This document shows, piece after piece, positions 1 to 8,857 of a stretch of 64,000 bases of DNA (position 1 is its first letter; each line of letters begins with the position of its first letter). Origin of the DNA: HXMU1420-13 sp965228545 (GTDB taxonomy: Bacteria; Bacteroidota; Rhodothermia; Balneolales; Balneolaceae); the NCBI GenBank assembly GCA_965228545.1, contig OZ245822.1, positions 2,976,001 to 3,040,000 on the forward strand. Reading direction: 5' to 3'. Below the pieces are notes generated by a model that searched no databases, was not told the origin of the DNA, and was given only the letters and a program-made list of their open reading frames with translations. Made by a program: the position numbers and the translations under genes.

Positions 1-1172
1 CACCGATGCTCAAGCAGTTTTTAGAAGCCGCTTTGCAGGCGGAGATGGACGCTCATCTGAGTGAGGAGGAGCGTCAGACAGGAAATAAACGAAATGGCAA
101 GGGGACCAAGACGATCAAAAGCGCCGAAGGAACTTTCCAGATCGACACGCCCCAGGATCGGCAAAGCTCATTTTCCCCACAAATCATAAAAAAGCGGGAG
201 ACGATCCTGGCCGATAACCTTGCCGACAAAATTATTGGCTTGTATGGGCTGGGAATGAGCCTTCGGGACATCAGTACCCACATCAAGGAGATGTACGACA
301 GTGAGATCTCTCACACGGTGCTCTCGGAGATTACCGACCGAATCATCCCCCAGGTCAAAGCCTGGCAGGCTCGCCCACTTGAACCCGTCTACTGTATTGT
401 GTGGCTGGATGCCATGCACTACAAAGTGCGCGATGAAGGGCGGGTGCAGCATAAAGCGCTTTACAATATCCTGGGCATCAATCCAGAAGGTCGTAAAGAG
501 GTGTTGGGCACCTATATCTCGGAGAGTGAAGGAGCCAACTTTTGGTTATCGGTGCTCACTGATCTGCACAACCGGGGGCTGGAAGATATCCTGATTGCCT
601 GTACGGATAACCTGAGAGGCTTTACCGAAGCCATTGGGAGTGTCTACCCGAAAGCCGAAGTTCAAAGCTGTATTGTCCATCAGATCCGCAACTCCTGCAA
701 GTATGTGGCCAGTAAGGATCAGAAGGAGTTCATGCGGGATCTCAAGCAAGTATACCGAGCCGAGACCAAAGATATGGCCGAGATGGAGCTGGAAAACTTG
801 GCTGGCAAGTGGGAGGCAAAATATCCTATTGTTATAGCCTCTTGGCAGAATAACTGGGAAAAGCTAACCACTTATTTCCAGTATACGGCTCCAATCCGAA
901 AGCTGATTTATACCACAAATGCTGTGGAAGGCTATCACCGCCAGATTCGAAAAGTAACCAAGACTAAGGGCGCTTTCACCAGTGATATGGCGTTGTTAAA
1001 ACTGGTGTACCTGGCGACTAAAAACATTGAGAAAAAATGGACCTCGCCTCTGCAAAACTGGAGCTTGACTGTACAGCAGCTGGCAATTAGATTTGGTGAG
1101 CGCTTGCCATTGGATATAAATCGACATCCCAAACCCGAATAAATAATCAGACAGAGTTTAAATTACACTCCC
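1..1172 (+). mobile_element. IS256-family element, left end outside window
   Basis: The element contains a Mutator-type transposase and ends on the right at about 1172. There the sequence ACACTCCC, read inward as GGGAGTGT, matches the terminal inverted repeat of the second IS256-type element at 31612-32892. The left terminus and any target duplication lie outside the window. The sequence right of 1172 continues an open frame with no stop between the element and the next gene. This suggests the element landed inside a small membrane-protein gene. The right boundary is inferred from one shared end motif, so it may be off by a few bases. Confidence 0.75.
3..1142 (+). CDS. IS256 family transposase (5' end outside window)
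   Basis: This is a DDE-type Mutator/IS256 transposase that cuts and rejoins DNA at the ends of its own element. Visible family signatures are the N-terminal EMDAHL helix, the NGKGTKT-type basic stretch, VWLDAMHYK with the first catalytic Asp, ACTDNLRGF with the second, the QSCIVHQIRNS block, and the C-terminal YTTNAVEGYHRQIRK block carrying the catalytic Glu. The second transposase in the window has about 36 residues before the matching LLKRVIEASL segment. The ATG at 6 is therefore probably internal, and the true start lies before the window. No internal stop is seen, so it may be active. The two transposases are clearly related but not near-identical. Confidence 0.93.
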   Translation, partial: PMLKQFLEAALQAEMDAHLSEEERQTGNKRNGKGTKTIKSAEGTFQIDTPQDRQSSFSPQIIKKRETILADNLADKIIGLYGLGMSLRDISTHIKEMYDSEISHTVLSEITDRIIPQVKAWQARPLEPVYCIVWLDAMHYKVRDEGRVQHKALYNILGINPEGRKEVLGTYISESEGANFWLSVLTDLHNRGLEDILIACTDNLRGFTEAIGSVYPKAEVQSCIVHQIRNSCKYVASKDQKEFMRDLKQVYRAETKDMAEMELENLAGKWEAKYPIVIASWQNNWEKLTTYFQYTAPIRKLIYTTNAVEGYHRQIRKVTKTKGAFTSDMALLKLVYLATKNIEKKWTSPLQNWSLTVQQLAIRFGERLPLDINRHPKPE

Positions 1173-1178
1173 ATTATA

Positions 1179-1454
1179 TTGGCAAAAATTAGTCATGCTA
1201 TATTTTTGCCCGTTTTTATTTTTTCATTACTCTATGGAACGAAATCATATCAATTTGATGAGATTGATACTAAGATATTGTTATACTTAGGTGTTTATTT
1301 TGCAATTCCATCATTTCTAATTTGTGGTATATATGAATTATTTACATTTAGGTCTTTCAATTTAGGAAAAGAATACAAGCCTTATAGTTCAGAGACTACA
1401 TTACTTACCTTATATGTTGCTGCGATTTTGTATTTCATTTTTGATTACTTTTAG
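1179..1454 (+). CDS. Small membrane protein, probably 5'-truncated by the IS element
   Basis: The 91-residue frame from a TTG codon is rich in hydrophobic segments. There are about three candidate membrane helices: ISHAIFLPVFIFSLLYG, ILLYLGVYFAIPSFLICGIY and LLTLYVAAILYFIFDYF. No family is recognised. The frame is open back to the IS end at about 1172 and has no good ATG. I infer it is the 3' part of a gene whose start was removed when the IS256 element inserted. The AT-rich composition differs from the neighbouring transposase. It could be expressed from the TTG, but this is doubtful. Confidence 0.4.
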   Translation: MAKISHAIFLPVFIFSLLYGTKSYQFDEIDTKILLYLGVYFAIPSFLICGIYELFTFRSFNLGKEYKPYSSETTLLTLYVAAILYFIFDYF

Positions 1455-1492
1455 CCCCAAACTAGCGCATTCTATGTTAAAATCAAGAGTGT

Positions 1493-2050
1493 TTAAGCGG
1501 CAAATTTAGCTGTGATTACGTAGGGTGTTTGTCTGTTTATTACGGCAAAAGCCCGTTGAATAAGCTTGAACTTAATGTTATTCAGCACTAGCATGGAATG
1601 CTTGCCTTCTTCTTTTTTGCGTTGGTAGTATCGTTTAAGCTCTGGATCGTATCGAATAGCTGTAAGACTCGCCATGTGTAAAAGTGATTTTATCTTCTTA
1701 TTGGCTAAATGACTTACTCTTGTTTTACCCCGAATGCTACTTCCGGAGCGGTACTCAAACGGGGCAACTCCTGCAAAACAAGCAAATTTTCTGCTATTTG
1801 CGAAGCGGGTGAACCCTTGGGTAATTACTATCAGGTAAAGAGCTGTCACAGGGCCAATGCCCGGTATAGTTTGTAATAGTTCCTGTTGTTCATTCAGGTG
1901 ATCTTGCTGCAATAAAAACTGCTGAATGTGGTCTTCCAGTTTTTTCAATTGCTTGTTAAGTGCCCTAAGTGTTTGGGCATTATAACAGGTAACCTTACCA
2001 AGTGCTTCTTTTGCTAAAAAAGAGGTTTGTTCCTGAGTGGATTCAAACAA
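1493..2050 (-). pseudogene. IS110-family transposase, C-terminal remnant
   Basis: The 185 residues cover only the C-terminal half of an IS110/IS116/IS902 transposase. There is a helix-hairpin-helix-like PGIGPVTALYL segment, then the Transposase_20 core CFAGVAPFEYRSGSSIRGK, which contains the serine-rich region holding the catalytic serine in this family. HLANKKIKSLLHMA and the usual C-terminal tail follow. The N-terminal RuvC-like DEDD domain of about 150-200 residues is missing. The reading frame continues upstream only a short way (as GGEKLLKAIALFES) before running into a palindromic repeat at 2081. The apparent TTG start at 2050 is therefore not a natural start. It cannot transpose by itself. 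Confidence 0.85.
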
Positions 2051-2080
2051 AGCAATTGCTTTTAGGAGTTTTTCCCCACC

Positions 2081-2210
2081 TAGCGTAAGCGTCCGCTTGT
2101 GCGGTTAAAGTCAAGAATCGAACTACAGGTTTTTAATTTGGTCCAAGCGTACACTTGAACCAGTAGCCTTTGACATTGAACTTTTATCAAGAGAAGGACT
2201 TCAGTCCTTC
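2081..2210. repeat. REP-like palindromic repeats, copy 1
   Basis: Two imperfect palindromes built on AAGCGTCCGCTT lie at 2081-2103 and 2141-2163. They are followed by a perfect 8-bp-stem hairpin, GAAGGACT TC AGTCCTTC, at 2193-2210. The reverse complement of the first two boxes matches the pair at 44719-44775 in order and in sequence, with only a few differences. A third copy lies at 47405-47487. The segment abuts the truncated IS110 gene. Such paired hairpins resemble REP/BIME elements. The rest of 2211-2336 shows nothing recognisable. Confidence 0.7.
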
Positions 2211-2336
2211 GAGTTAAATACCAGAAACAAAGCTGCATCCTTACCTCAATAACCCAAAGAATTCCTCAAGATTTAACATTGGATATTATTCGGCTTTCCT
2301 TATGTTTGAATCCCGTGTTACCAAATTGTTAAGCCA

Positions 2337-3110
2337 TTGGAAGTTCTAGGTATTGTTATTGAGGAAGACAGCGTAAAAGGTGCCATCGTTGATACCAAAA
2401 AGGGAGAGATTTTATCAGGGAAAAAATCCATTGATAAAATTGAAGATACGCGCCCGCACAAGCTGATTTCAAAAATGCATAAAGTGGTTAAGAAATTCGA
2501 TTGGGATGGTCCGGTCGGAGTGGCTTTGCCTGCTGCAGTTCGTAAAGGAAGAATCCTGACATCGCACGTACTAAACGAAGCCTGGGTAGATGCCGATGCC
2601 GATCATTTATTTTCCGAAATCACCGGCTGTGATGTATATGCATTGAATGCCTCAGATGCAGCCGGACTCGCAGAAGTAACTTTTGGAGTAGGAAAAGGAA
2701 TTTCAGGAACCATTGTAATACTAACCGTGGGCGAAATTATCGGATCTTCTGTGTTTGTAGATGAAACGTTGGTTCCAAATACGGAACTTGGTCACATCGA
2801 AATTAAGGGGATTACCGTTGAAGAACGGGCATCCAATCGTGCCAGAAAAGAAGAGGGAATTCAAAAGAAGACATGGGCAAAACGTATTCAGTTTGTGTTA
2901 GAGCATTACGAAAAGCTGTTTCATCCTGAGATGTTTATCATCGGTGGGCAACTTAGTGCCAAAGCGCATAAAACACTCCCATACATAAAACTGAGTACAC
3001 GTTTTAAACCCGCCGAATTTAAGAACGATGCTGCCATTGTAGGAGCGGCGTACTTCGCCATGAAGCTGGAGAATAAAAAGTCGAAGCGTAAATCCGAGAG
3101 TTCCGATTAA
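2337..3110 (+). CDS. Degenerate ROK-family (polyphosphate glucokinase-like) paralogue
   Basis: The 257-residue protein aligns over its whole length with the intact ROK protein at 13391-14128: FDWDGPVGVALPAAV, ITGCDVYALN, DAAGLAEVTFGVGK, PNTELGH and IVGAAYFA. The catalytic features are lost. The N-terminal phosphate loop DVGGSGIKG of the intact copy is VIEEDSVKG here. The NDVDAAG motif with the catalytic Asp is NASDAAG. The second phosphate loop FGTGIGTA is VGEIIGSS. It probably cannot phosphorylate sugar. The frame is long and undamaged, so it looks like a maintained pseudo-enzyme rather than a decaying gene. The start is a TTG. A C-terminal basic tail (KKSKRKSE) is extra. It overlaps the convergent TPR gene by 4 bp. 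Confidence 0.8.
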   Translation: MEVLGIVIEEDSVKGAIVDTKKGEILSGKKSIDKIEDTRPHKLISKMHKVVKKFDWDGPVGVALPAAVRKGRILTSHVLNEAWVDADADHLFSEITGCDVYALNASDAAGLAEVTFGVGKGISGTIVILTVGEIIGSSVFVDETLVPNTELGHIEIKGITVEERASNRARKEEGIQKKTWAKRIQFVLEHYEKLFHPEMFIIGGQLSAKAHKTLPYIKLSTRFKPAEFKNDAAIVGAAYFAMKLENKKSKRKSESSD

Positions 3111-4171
3111 TTCATGGCTGCCAGCGCTTTCTTGGCTTCTTCGTGATCGCGATCAAACTGCAATGCTTGTTGATACGACGCTTTAGCCTCCGCTTCTCGA
3201 TTCAAGTGTTCGAGAATACTTCCTTTTCGATAATTAGCCCAAGCGAGATTGGTAGCACCAAGTTCTTCCCCAATCGCGATAAATTGCTCAACATAATTAA
3301 GACCTGTTTCCAAGTACTTGCCGGATACGGCTGCGAGTCGGCCAATTTGGTACCAACTGCCACTAAACTCAGGATCGATGGCTAAGGCTTTTTCGTAGTT
3401 TTCCATGGCTTGATCAAATAACTCGTACCGTTGCTGTGCATTCGCCAGATTGTGATAAATAGCAGCGGTGGTATCGTTTACTTGAAGTTGTTGAATAGCT
3501 ATATCTGCGGCCTGCTCGAAATTTTGATTGTTAAAATGAAAGGTGTACAAGCGATAATACGATACCATAATTTCAGGATGGTTTTCTATCGCAGACTGAT
3601 AGTGATAATTCGCAAAATCAACTTCATCGTAATAGGTGTAAATTCGGCCCCAGGCGCGAATTCCGGCTTCGGTATCTAATGTTTCGATTTCAGAAGCCTG
3701 CAACTCTGCTTTGTCTCTTCCTCCACCTAAAAAGCCCGGCGCTTGCAGGTAATATTCCATCGCACTTTCGCGCGCTTCTACATTTGTTGGATCCAGCTCA
3801 ATGGCTTTTTCATAGTTTTTGCGGCTGTTTCTCGCAAGTCCGGCCTGACGTAGTTTTGATGTATTTTGAGCTTGTCTCCCAAACGAGTGTCCCATCCACA
3901 TTCGGTACATTGAATTGTCATCATCCAAATCTGCGGCTTCTTCGAATAAATTTGTGGCTTTTTTGTATTCGTCTTTGTCGAACTCAATTCGCCCCAAATA
4001 AAAGTATACCCGAGGATTTTCGGACTGTGTTTTTTTAAGTGATTCAAAAACCGAAGCTGCTTCCTCGTGATTTCCGGATTCAAAAAGCTCGATGCCTTCA
4101 TCCATTGTTTGTCCAAAAGTAGCGCCACTAAGTACGAGTGCCAGTATCCCAAAACTGATTCCTTTTTTCAT
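3107..4171 (-). CDS. Exported tetratricopeptide-repeat protein
   Basis: The 354-residue protein starts with a Sec signal peptide (MKKGISFGILALVLSGATFGQ), so it is likely periplasmic. The rest is a string of TPR-like helical hairpins: GIELFESGNHEEAASVFESL, YFYLGRIEFDKDEYKKATNLFEEA, NYEKAIELDPTNVEA and MENYEKALAIDPEFSGSWYQIGR, with further units near the C-terminus. A glycine-rich insert (FLGGGRDKAE) interrupts the array near residue 150. TPR arrays bind partner proteins; no specific partner can be named. It is transcribed towards the degenerate kinase gene and overlaps it by 4 bp at the 3' ends. Confidence 0.8.
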   Translation of the reverse strand: MKKGISFGILALVLSGATFGQTMDEGIELFESGNHEEAASVFESLKKTQSENPRVYFYLGRIEFDKDEYKKATNLFEEAADLDDDNSMYRMWMGHSFGRQAQNTSKLRQAGLARNSRKNYEKAIELDPTNVEARESAMEYYLQAPGFLGGGRDKAELQASEIETLDTEAGIRAWGRIYTYYDEVDFANYHYQSAIENHPEIMVSYYRLYTFHFNNQNFEQAADIAIQQLQVNDTTAAIYHNLANAQQRYELFDQAMENYEKALAIDPEFSGSWYQIGRLAAVSGKYLETGLNYVEQFIAIGEELGATNLAWANYRKGSILEHLNREAEAKASYQQALQFDRDHEEAKKALAAMN

Positions 4172-4227
4172 AAAGCCTGCATTTTATTCCGAATCAATTA
4201 CGGTAATTCAATTCGTTTGTTCCACGA

Positions 4228-4605
4228 TTAGTGATTGGAATGTAAAGCAATTCGATTTCCCTCCGAATCCTCAAAAACTGCCATGTGTCCATGTTCGGGA
4301 GAAATCTGTCGTTTTGGAATGGTGATCGTACCGCCGGCTTGTTCAATTCGATCCAGCACAGTTTGTAAATCAGGATTCGCATTCAAATAGACTAATGGGC
4401 CGTGCGTAGAGCTTGGTTTGTACCAGCTATCGTTAAAAACCAGTGCACCCGATACTGATTCCATATCACCGGGAAAAGTAGCCATCTTAAATTCATCACC
4501 CATATCCAGCGAGGCGAGTTCTATATCCAGAATAGTTTCATAAAAAGTGGTTGCACGTTCGATGTCTGAAACAGGAATTTCAAACCAGCTGATTGCATGT
4601 TCCAT
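4228..4605 (-). CDS. VOC (glyoxalase/bleomycin-resistance fold) family protein
   Basis: The 125 residues form two beta-alpha-beta-beta-beta units of the vicinal-oxygen-chelate fold. It begins ISWFEIPVSDIERATTFYE, the classic N-terminal strand and helix, and ends GHMAVFEDSEGNRIALHS, the usual C-terminal metal-site strand. The length matches small single-domain VOC proteins similar to lactoylglutathione-lyase-like enzymes. The substrate cannot be told from sequence. It sits between the TPR gene and the LysR gene on the same strand, but the 55-70 bp gaps do not clearly make an operon. Confidence 0.85.
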   Translation of the reverse strand: MEHAISWFEIPVSDIERATTFYETILDIELASLDMGDEFKMATFPGDMESVSGALVFNDSWYKPSSTHGPLVYLNANPDLQTVLDRIEQAGGTITIPKRQISPEHGHMAVFEDSEGNRIALHSNH

Positions 4606-4674
4606 AGTTTGGGGGGTTAGTTTGGTTGGATACTCACATAGTAATTGAGGTAAAGAACATTCCCAAATCAGATT

Positions 4675-5562
4675 TTAGAGCGCTTGTAGAAGAGGTATTA
4701 CCCGATCTACCAAAGGGTTGCGATGGTTGGTCTTCCAAACGGCAGAAAGTGTAGTTCGCTGGTGAATTTGGGTAAGCTCTATGAATTTGATGTTCAAATT
4801 GAAGCCCTGTTTTAGACTACTTGGTACAATTCCAATTCCCAGTCCATGCTCCACAAGCCGAAATATCGAGCTTGCATGTACCGACTCATGCGCAACTTGT
4901 GGACTAAACCCGGCATCCTCAAAAATGCTCATGATTTTATCGAAATACCCGTGGCTGTACTGACTCGAAAACAAGATAAACGATTCATCTTTTAAGTCCG
5001 ATACCGATGAAAATGAGTGCTGATCTAGCGGATATTGCTCGGGAACAACTAAACAAAAGTTTTCTTCCAGCACATCCAGTTTTTCGATACCTGATGGAAG
5101 TCGCAAGGTTCGGATAAAGCCCACATCCAGCTGATCGGTTTTTAACATATCGATTTGTTGCTGATTAGGCAGTTCAGTAAGCACGGTATGAATTCCCGGC
5201 GATTCTGTATTGATATGTTTCAATAGCTCGGGAATAACCGATTGCATGGCCGACCCCACAAATCCGATTCTCAGTTCTCCCCGATCTCCATTTTGAATGT
5301 GCCGAAGATTGTCTTTAACGAACTCAAGGTGCTCAAATAGTTGATTAGACTCGGCAAGTAAATATTCTCCGGCTTTGGTGAGCTGCACACTTCTCTTGGT
5401 TCTGAGAAATAAGGAAACGCCAAGAATTTCTTCCAACTGCTTTATTTGCCGACTAAGTGCAGGCTGGGTTACAAACAACTGCTCGGCCGCTTTGCCAAAG
5501 TGCAGTTCTTTGGCAACTCTTCTAAAATAGCGTAGATGTCGCAACTCTAATTCATTACTCAT
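4675..5562 (-). CDS. LysR-family transcriptional regulator, divergent from hut genes
   Basis: An N-terminal winged helix-turn-helix (LRHLRYFRRVAKELHFGKAAEQLF ending VTQPALSRQIKQLE) is followed by a LysR substrate-binding domain (LRIGFVGSAMQ, LDVGFIRTL, VPEQYPL, GLGIGIVPSS). An ATG at 5562 is preferred over the TTG at 5571. This start leaves 76 bp to hutH, and a 30-bp interrupted palindrome begins at the start codon. The divergent arrangement next to hutH suggests it controls histidine degradation, perhaps with urocanate or histidine as coinducer; that is inference from position. Known hut regulators are usually HutC or HutP, so a LysR type would be a variation. It could instead serve only itself or a remote gene. 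Confidence 0.88.
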   Translation of the reverse strand: MSNELELRHLRYFRRVAKELHFGKAAEQLFVTQPALSRQIKQLEEILGVSLFLRTKRSVQLTKAGEYLLAESNQLFEHLEFVKDNLRHIQNGDRGELRIGFVGSAMQSVIPELLKHINTESPGIHTVLTELPNQQQIDMLKTDQLDVGFIRTLRLPSGIEKLDVLEENFCLVVPEQYPLDQHSFSSVSDLKDESFILFSSQYSHGYFDKIMSIFEDAGFSPQVAHESVHASSIFRLVEHGLGIGIVPSSLKQGFNLNIKFIELTQIHQRTTLSAVWKTNHRNPLVDRVIPLLQAL

Positions 5563-5591
5563 AATTATCAATATATAAAAACTGGTAATTA
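5562..5591. promoter_or_regulatory. Candidate LysR operator between lysR and hutH
   Basis: TAATTATCA at 5562-5570 and TGGTAATTA at 5583-5591 form a 9-bp inverted repeat with one mismatch, separated by 12 bp. Interrupted dyads of this kind in a divergent lysR-target gap are typical LysR binding sites. The left arm touches the lysR start codon, which would suit autorepression. No clear Shine-Dalgarno is seen for hutH, as expected for this phylum. Confidence 0.45.
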
Positions 5592-5638
5592 GAAGTTATC
5601 GGACGAGCAGCATACATTTAGTCAAATTGGAATGAGAT

Positions 5639-7204
5639 ATGAAATTTAAGTTCGGTGAAGATCGCCTGACGATTCAGGTGTTGGTTGATTTGGCTGAAGG
5701 TCGGCGAAAAGGAGAACTAACTCCAACGGTTCGGGAAAAAATCCGACAAAGCAGTAGCTATGTGGATGAGATTGTGGAGCGTGGAGATGTGGTTTATGGC
5801 ATAAATACCGGTTTTGGTCCGCTTTGTAACACCACCATTTCCAAAAAAGATACCCGACAGTTACAGGAAAACATTTTGAGGAGCCACAGTGTGGGTGTGG
5901 GTAACTCCATTGATTCCAAGCTCGCCAAAATGATGCTGATCCTAAAGCTGCACAACTTAAGTTTTGGTTACTCAGGCATTCAAGAAGAAACACTGGAGCG
6001 GATGTTATTTTTTGTGGATCAGGACATGATTCCTGTGGTTCCGGAAAAAGGATCGGTGGGCGCTTCAGGCGATTTGGCACCGCTGGCACATTTGTTTTTA
6101 CCGCTGATTGGTTTAGGCGAATTTGATTGGAAAGGGGAGCGAGTTTCCGCTGATTTGGCTTACATGCAGCTTGGAATGACTCCGCTCAAACTGCAGGCAA
6201 AAGAAGGCCTGGCACTCATCAACGGAACACAATTTATAGCAGCTCACGCAGCCTGGGCAGTGTATCGGATGTATCATTATTTAGATGTGGCCGACATTAT
6301 CGGGGCAATGAGTTTGGAAGGCGTGCTCGGTTCTGCAAGTCCGTTTAAGAAGCAGTTGCATGACATCCGCCCGTTTGAGGGATGCAAGTTGGTGGCACAT
6401 CGAATGCGGACTTTATTGAATGGTTCGGAGATGTTGCAAAGTCATGCCGAATGCGGACGGGTGCAGGATCCGTATTCGATCCGATGTATTCCGCAGGTGC
6501 ACGGAACTTCCCGAAATGCCTGGAAGCATGTTAAAGAGTTGGTTGAGATTGAGATCAATTCGGTAACCGACAACCCCATCATTTTATCCGCTGAGGAAAC
6601 GATTAGTGGTGGAAACTTTCACGGGCAACCATTAGCTATTCCATGCGATTATTTGACCGTCGCAGCTCATGAACTGGGAAATATCTCTGATCGACGAATT
6701 TATTTGTTGCTTGAAGGTGGAAATGAAGGACTTCCAAAACTGCTGATGAACGACATCGGTCTGAATTCAGGATTCATGATTCCTCAATACACCTCAGCAG
6801 CGCTGGTTAGTGAGAACAAATCGCTGTGTTTTCCCGCATCGGCCGATTCCATACCGACCTCACTTGGGCAGGAAGATCACGTGAGTATGGGCTCGATTAG
6901 TGCCAGAAAACTGAACGAAGTGATCGACAACATCAGCAAGATTTTGTCCATTGAGTTGGTAACGGCCGCACAGGCGTTCGATTTCCGTCGCCCTATGAAA
7001 TCCGGTCCAATTCTGGAAGAATGCCATGCATTAGTGCGCACAAAAATAGATCACGCTGATCAGGATCGCGTGTTTGGGGTAGATATTGCCAAAGCACAAG
7101 AATTGATTACTTCACTCGCATTAAATCAGGTCGCCAATCAAACCGCAAAAAAATTAAACATTTCATTGAACGGAGATTTAGATGAAGCTTTCGGACTTTA
7201 TTAA
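5639..7204 (+). CDS. hutH: Histidine ammonia-lyase
   Basis: This enzyme converts L-histidine to urocanate and ammonia, the first step of histidine breakdown. The 521 residues include the Ala-Ser-Gly triad in GSVGASGDLAPLAH, near residue 145, which cyclises to the MIO cofactor. Other family blocks are YGINTGFGPL with the active-site Tyr, VQDPYSIRC, TDNPI and SGGNFHGQPLA. The length fits HutH. It begins a hut cluster and its 3' end overlaps hutU by 23 bp in another frame, which points to translational coupling. Phenylalanine or tyrosine ammonia-lyases share the fold, but the hut neighbours settle the substrate. Confidence 0.96.
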   Translation: MKFKFGEDRLTIQVLVDLAEGRRKGELTPTVREKIRQSSSYVDEIVERGDVVYGINTGFGPLCNTTISKKDTRQLQENILRSHSVGVGNSIDSKLAKMMLILKLHNLSFGYSGIQEETLERMLFFVDQDMIPVVPEKGSVGASGDLAPLAHLFLPLIGLGEFDWKGERVSADLAYMQLGMTPLKLQAKEGLALINGTQFIAAHAAWAVYRMYHYLDVADIIGAMSLEGVLGSASPFKKQLHDIRPFEGCKLVAHRMRTLLNGSEMLQSHAECGRVQDPYSIRCIPQVHGTSRNAWKHVKELVEIEINSVTDNPIILSAEETISGGNFHGQPLAIPCDYLTVAAHELGNISDRRIYLLLEGGNEGLPKLLMNDIGLNSGFMIPQYTSAALVSENKSLCFPASADSIPTSLGQEDHVSMGSISARKLNEVIDNISKILSIELVTAAQAFDFRRPMKSGPILEECHALVRTKIDHADQDRVFGVDIAKAQELITSLALNQVANQTAKKLNISLNGDLDEAFGLY

Positions 7205-8852
7205 TACCTACGCTGCTCATCCCAACTATAAAGCACCAACCGGAGCAACATTAAATACCAAAAGCTGGCAGACAGAGGCTCCACTTCGGATGCTGCTAAA
7301 TAATCTGGATGCGGAAGTGGCAGAAAACCCCGACGAATTTATCGTGTATGGTGGAAACGGTCAGGCAGTGCGGAACCGCGAAGCGCTTGAAAAGATCATC
7401 GAGCAGCTGCTTACTCTGGAAAACGATGAAAGTTTGTTGGTGCAATCAGGGAAACCGGTAGGCGTAATTCGATCGCATCCTGAAGCACCCAGAGTTTTGA
7501 TTGCAAACAGTAACTTAGTGCCGGAATGGGCGAATTGGGATCATTTTAATGAGTTGAAATCACGTGGTTTGATGATGTACGGGCAAATGACCGCCGGTTC
7601 ATGGATCTACATCGGGACGCAAGGAATTCTACAGGGAACTTACGAAACCTTCGTAGCGTGTGGCGACAAGCATTTTGGTGGAGATCTTTCCGGCAAACTT
7701 TTGGTAACCGGTGGAATTGGCGGAATGGGAGGTGCTCAGCCATTAGCGGCAACCATGGCCGGCGCTACTTTTTTAGGTGTGGATATTGATCCGAGTCGCA
7801 TCGAAAAACGAATCAAAACCAAGTACATCGATCGAATGACGTATTCGTACGAGGAAGCCATTCGATGGGTGATGGATGCCAAAGCAAAGAAAGAAAACAT
7901 CTCGGTAGGATTGGTGGGCGATATCGGTGATGTGCTGGAAAAACTAATTGAAGATGGAATTACTCCCGATATTCTTACGGATCAAACGTCAGCGCATGAT
8001 CCTTTGAATGGTTATGTGCCTCATGGGATTTCGTTGGAAGAAGCCATCGAGTTGCGGGCATCCAATCCCAAAGAATACGAACGCAGATCTATTGAAAGCA
8101 TGGCGCGACATGTTCGCCACATGCTAACACTCAAAGATCGAGGTGCTATCACTTTTGATTACGGGAATAACCTTCGGGCTTATGCCAAACAAGGAGGTGT
8201 AGAAAACGCGTTTGATTTTCCGGGATTCGTTCCGGCGTATATTCGTCCGCTTTTCTGTGAAGGAAAAGGTCCGTTTCGATGGGCAGCTTTATCGGGCGAT
8301 CCGGAAGATATTTACACCACCGACCAAGCACTGAAAGAAGCATTTCCCGAAAATAAAGCGCTCATCAACTGGCTGGATAAAGCCGGTGAGCAGGTCGCAT
8401 TTCAAGGATTACCATGCCGCATTTGTTGGTTGGGGATGGGCGAGCGAGAAAAGGCAGGGAAAATACTCAACGATTTAGTGCGAGATGGCAAGGTGAAAGC
8501 TCCGATCGTAATTGGTCGCGATCATTTGGATTGTGGCTCGGTGGCATCTCCAAACAGAGAAACTGAAGGCATGAAAGATGGCACAGATGCGGTAAGCGAC
8601 TGGCCATTACTCAATTTGATGTCGAACGCCAGTGGTGGTGCAACCTGGATTAGTTTCCATCATGGAGGTGGCGTTGGGATGGGTTACAGTCAGCACGCCG
8701 GAATGGTGGTGTTAGCAGATGGAACCGAAAGAGCTGAAAAATGTCTGAAACGAGTTTTGCACAACGATCCTGCGATGGGAGTTTTTCGCCACCATGATGC
8801 GGGCTATGAACTGGCAACGGAAGTTGGGGAAGAGCATGGGTTGATAATATGA
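7182..8852 (+). CDS. hutU: Urocanate hydratase
   Basis: This enzyme adds water to urocanate to give 4-imidazolone-5-propionate, using tightly bound NAD+. The 556 residues are full length. Visible signatures are YGGNGQAVRNREAL near the start, the Rossmann glycine cluster GGIGGMGGAQPLA, LTDQTSAHDPLNGY, the cysteine-containing GLPCRICWLGMGER, and the C-terminal HHGGGVGMGYSQHAG. The ATG lies inside the hutH 3' end. A 220-bp gap with a strong hairpin element separates it from hutI, so hutIG may be transcribed partly separately or at a lower level. Confidence 0.97.
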   Translation: MKLSDFINTYAAHPNYKAPTGATLNTKSWQTEAPLRMLLNNLDAEVAENPDEFIVYGGNGQAVRNREALEKIIEQLLTLENDESLLVQSGKPVGVIRSHPEAPRVLIANSNLVPEWANWDHFNELKSRGLMMYGQMTAGSWIYIGTQGILQGTYETFVACGDKHFGGDLSGKLLVTGGIGGMGGAQPLAATMAGATFLGVDIDPSRIEKRIKTKYIDRMTYSYEEAIRWVMDAKAKKENISVGLVGDIGDVLEKLIEDGITPDILTDQTSAHDPLNGYVPHGISLEEAIELRASNPKEYERRSIESMARHVRHMLTLKDRGAITFDYGNNLRAYAKQGGVENAFDFPGFVPAYIRPLFCEGKGPFRWAALSGDPEDIYTTDQALKEAFPENKALINWLDKAGEQVAFQGLPCRICWLGMGEREKAGKILNDLVRDGKVKAPIVIGRDHLDCGSVASPNRETEGMKDGTDAVSDWPLLNLMSNASGGATWISFHHGGGVGMGYSQHAGMVVLADGTERAEKCLKRVLHNDPAMGVFRHHDAGYELATEVGEEHGLII

Positions 8853-8857
8853 TTTTG

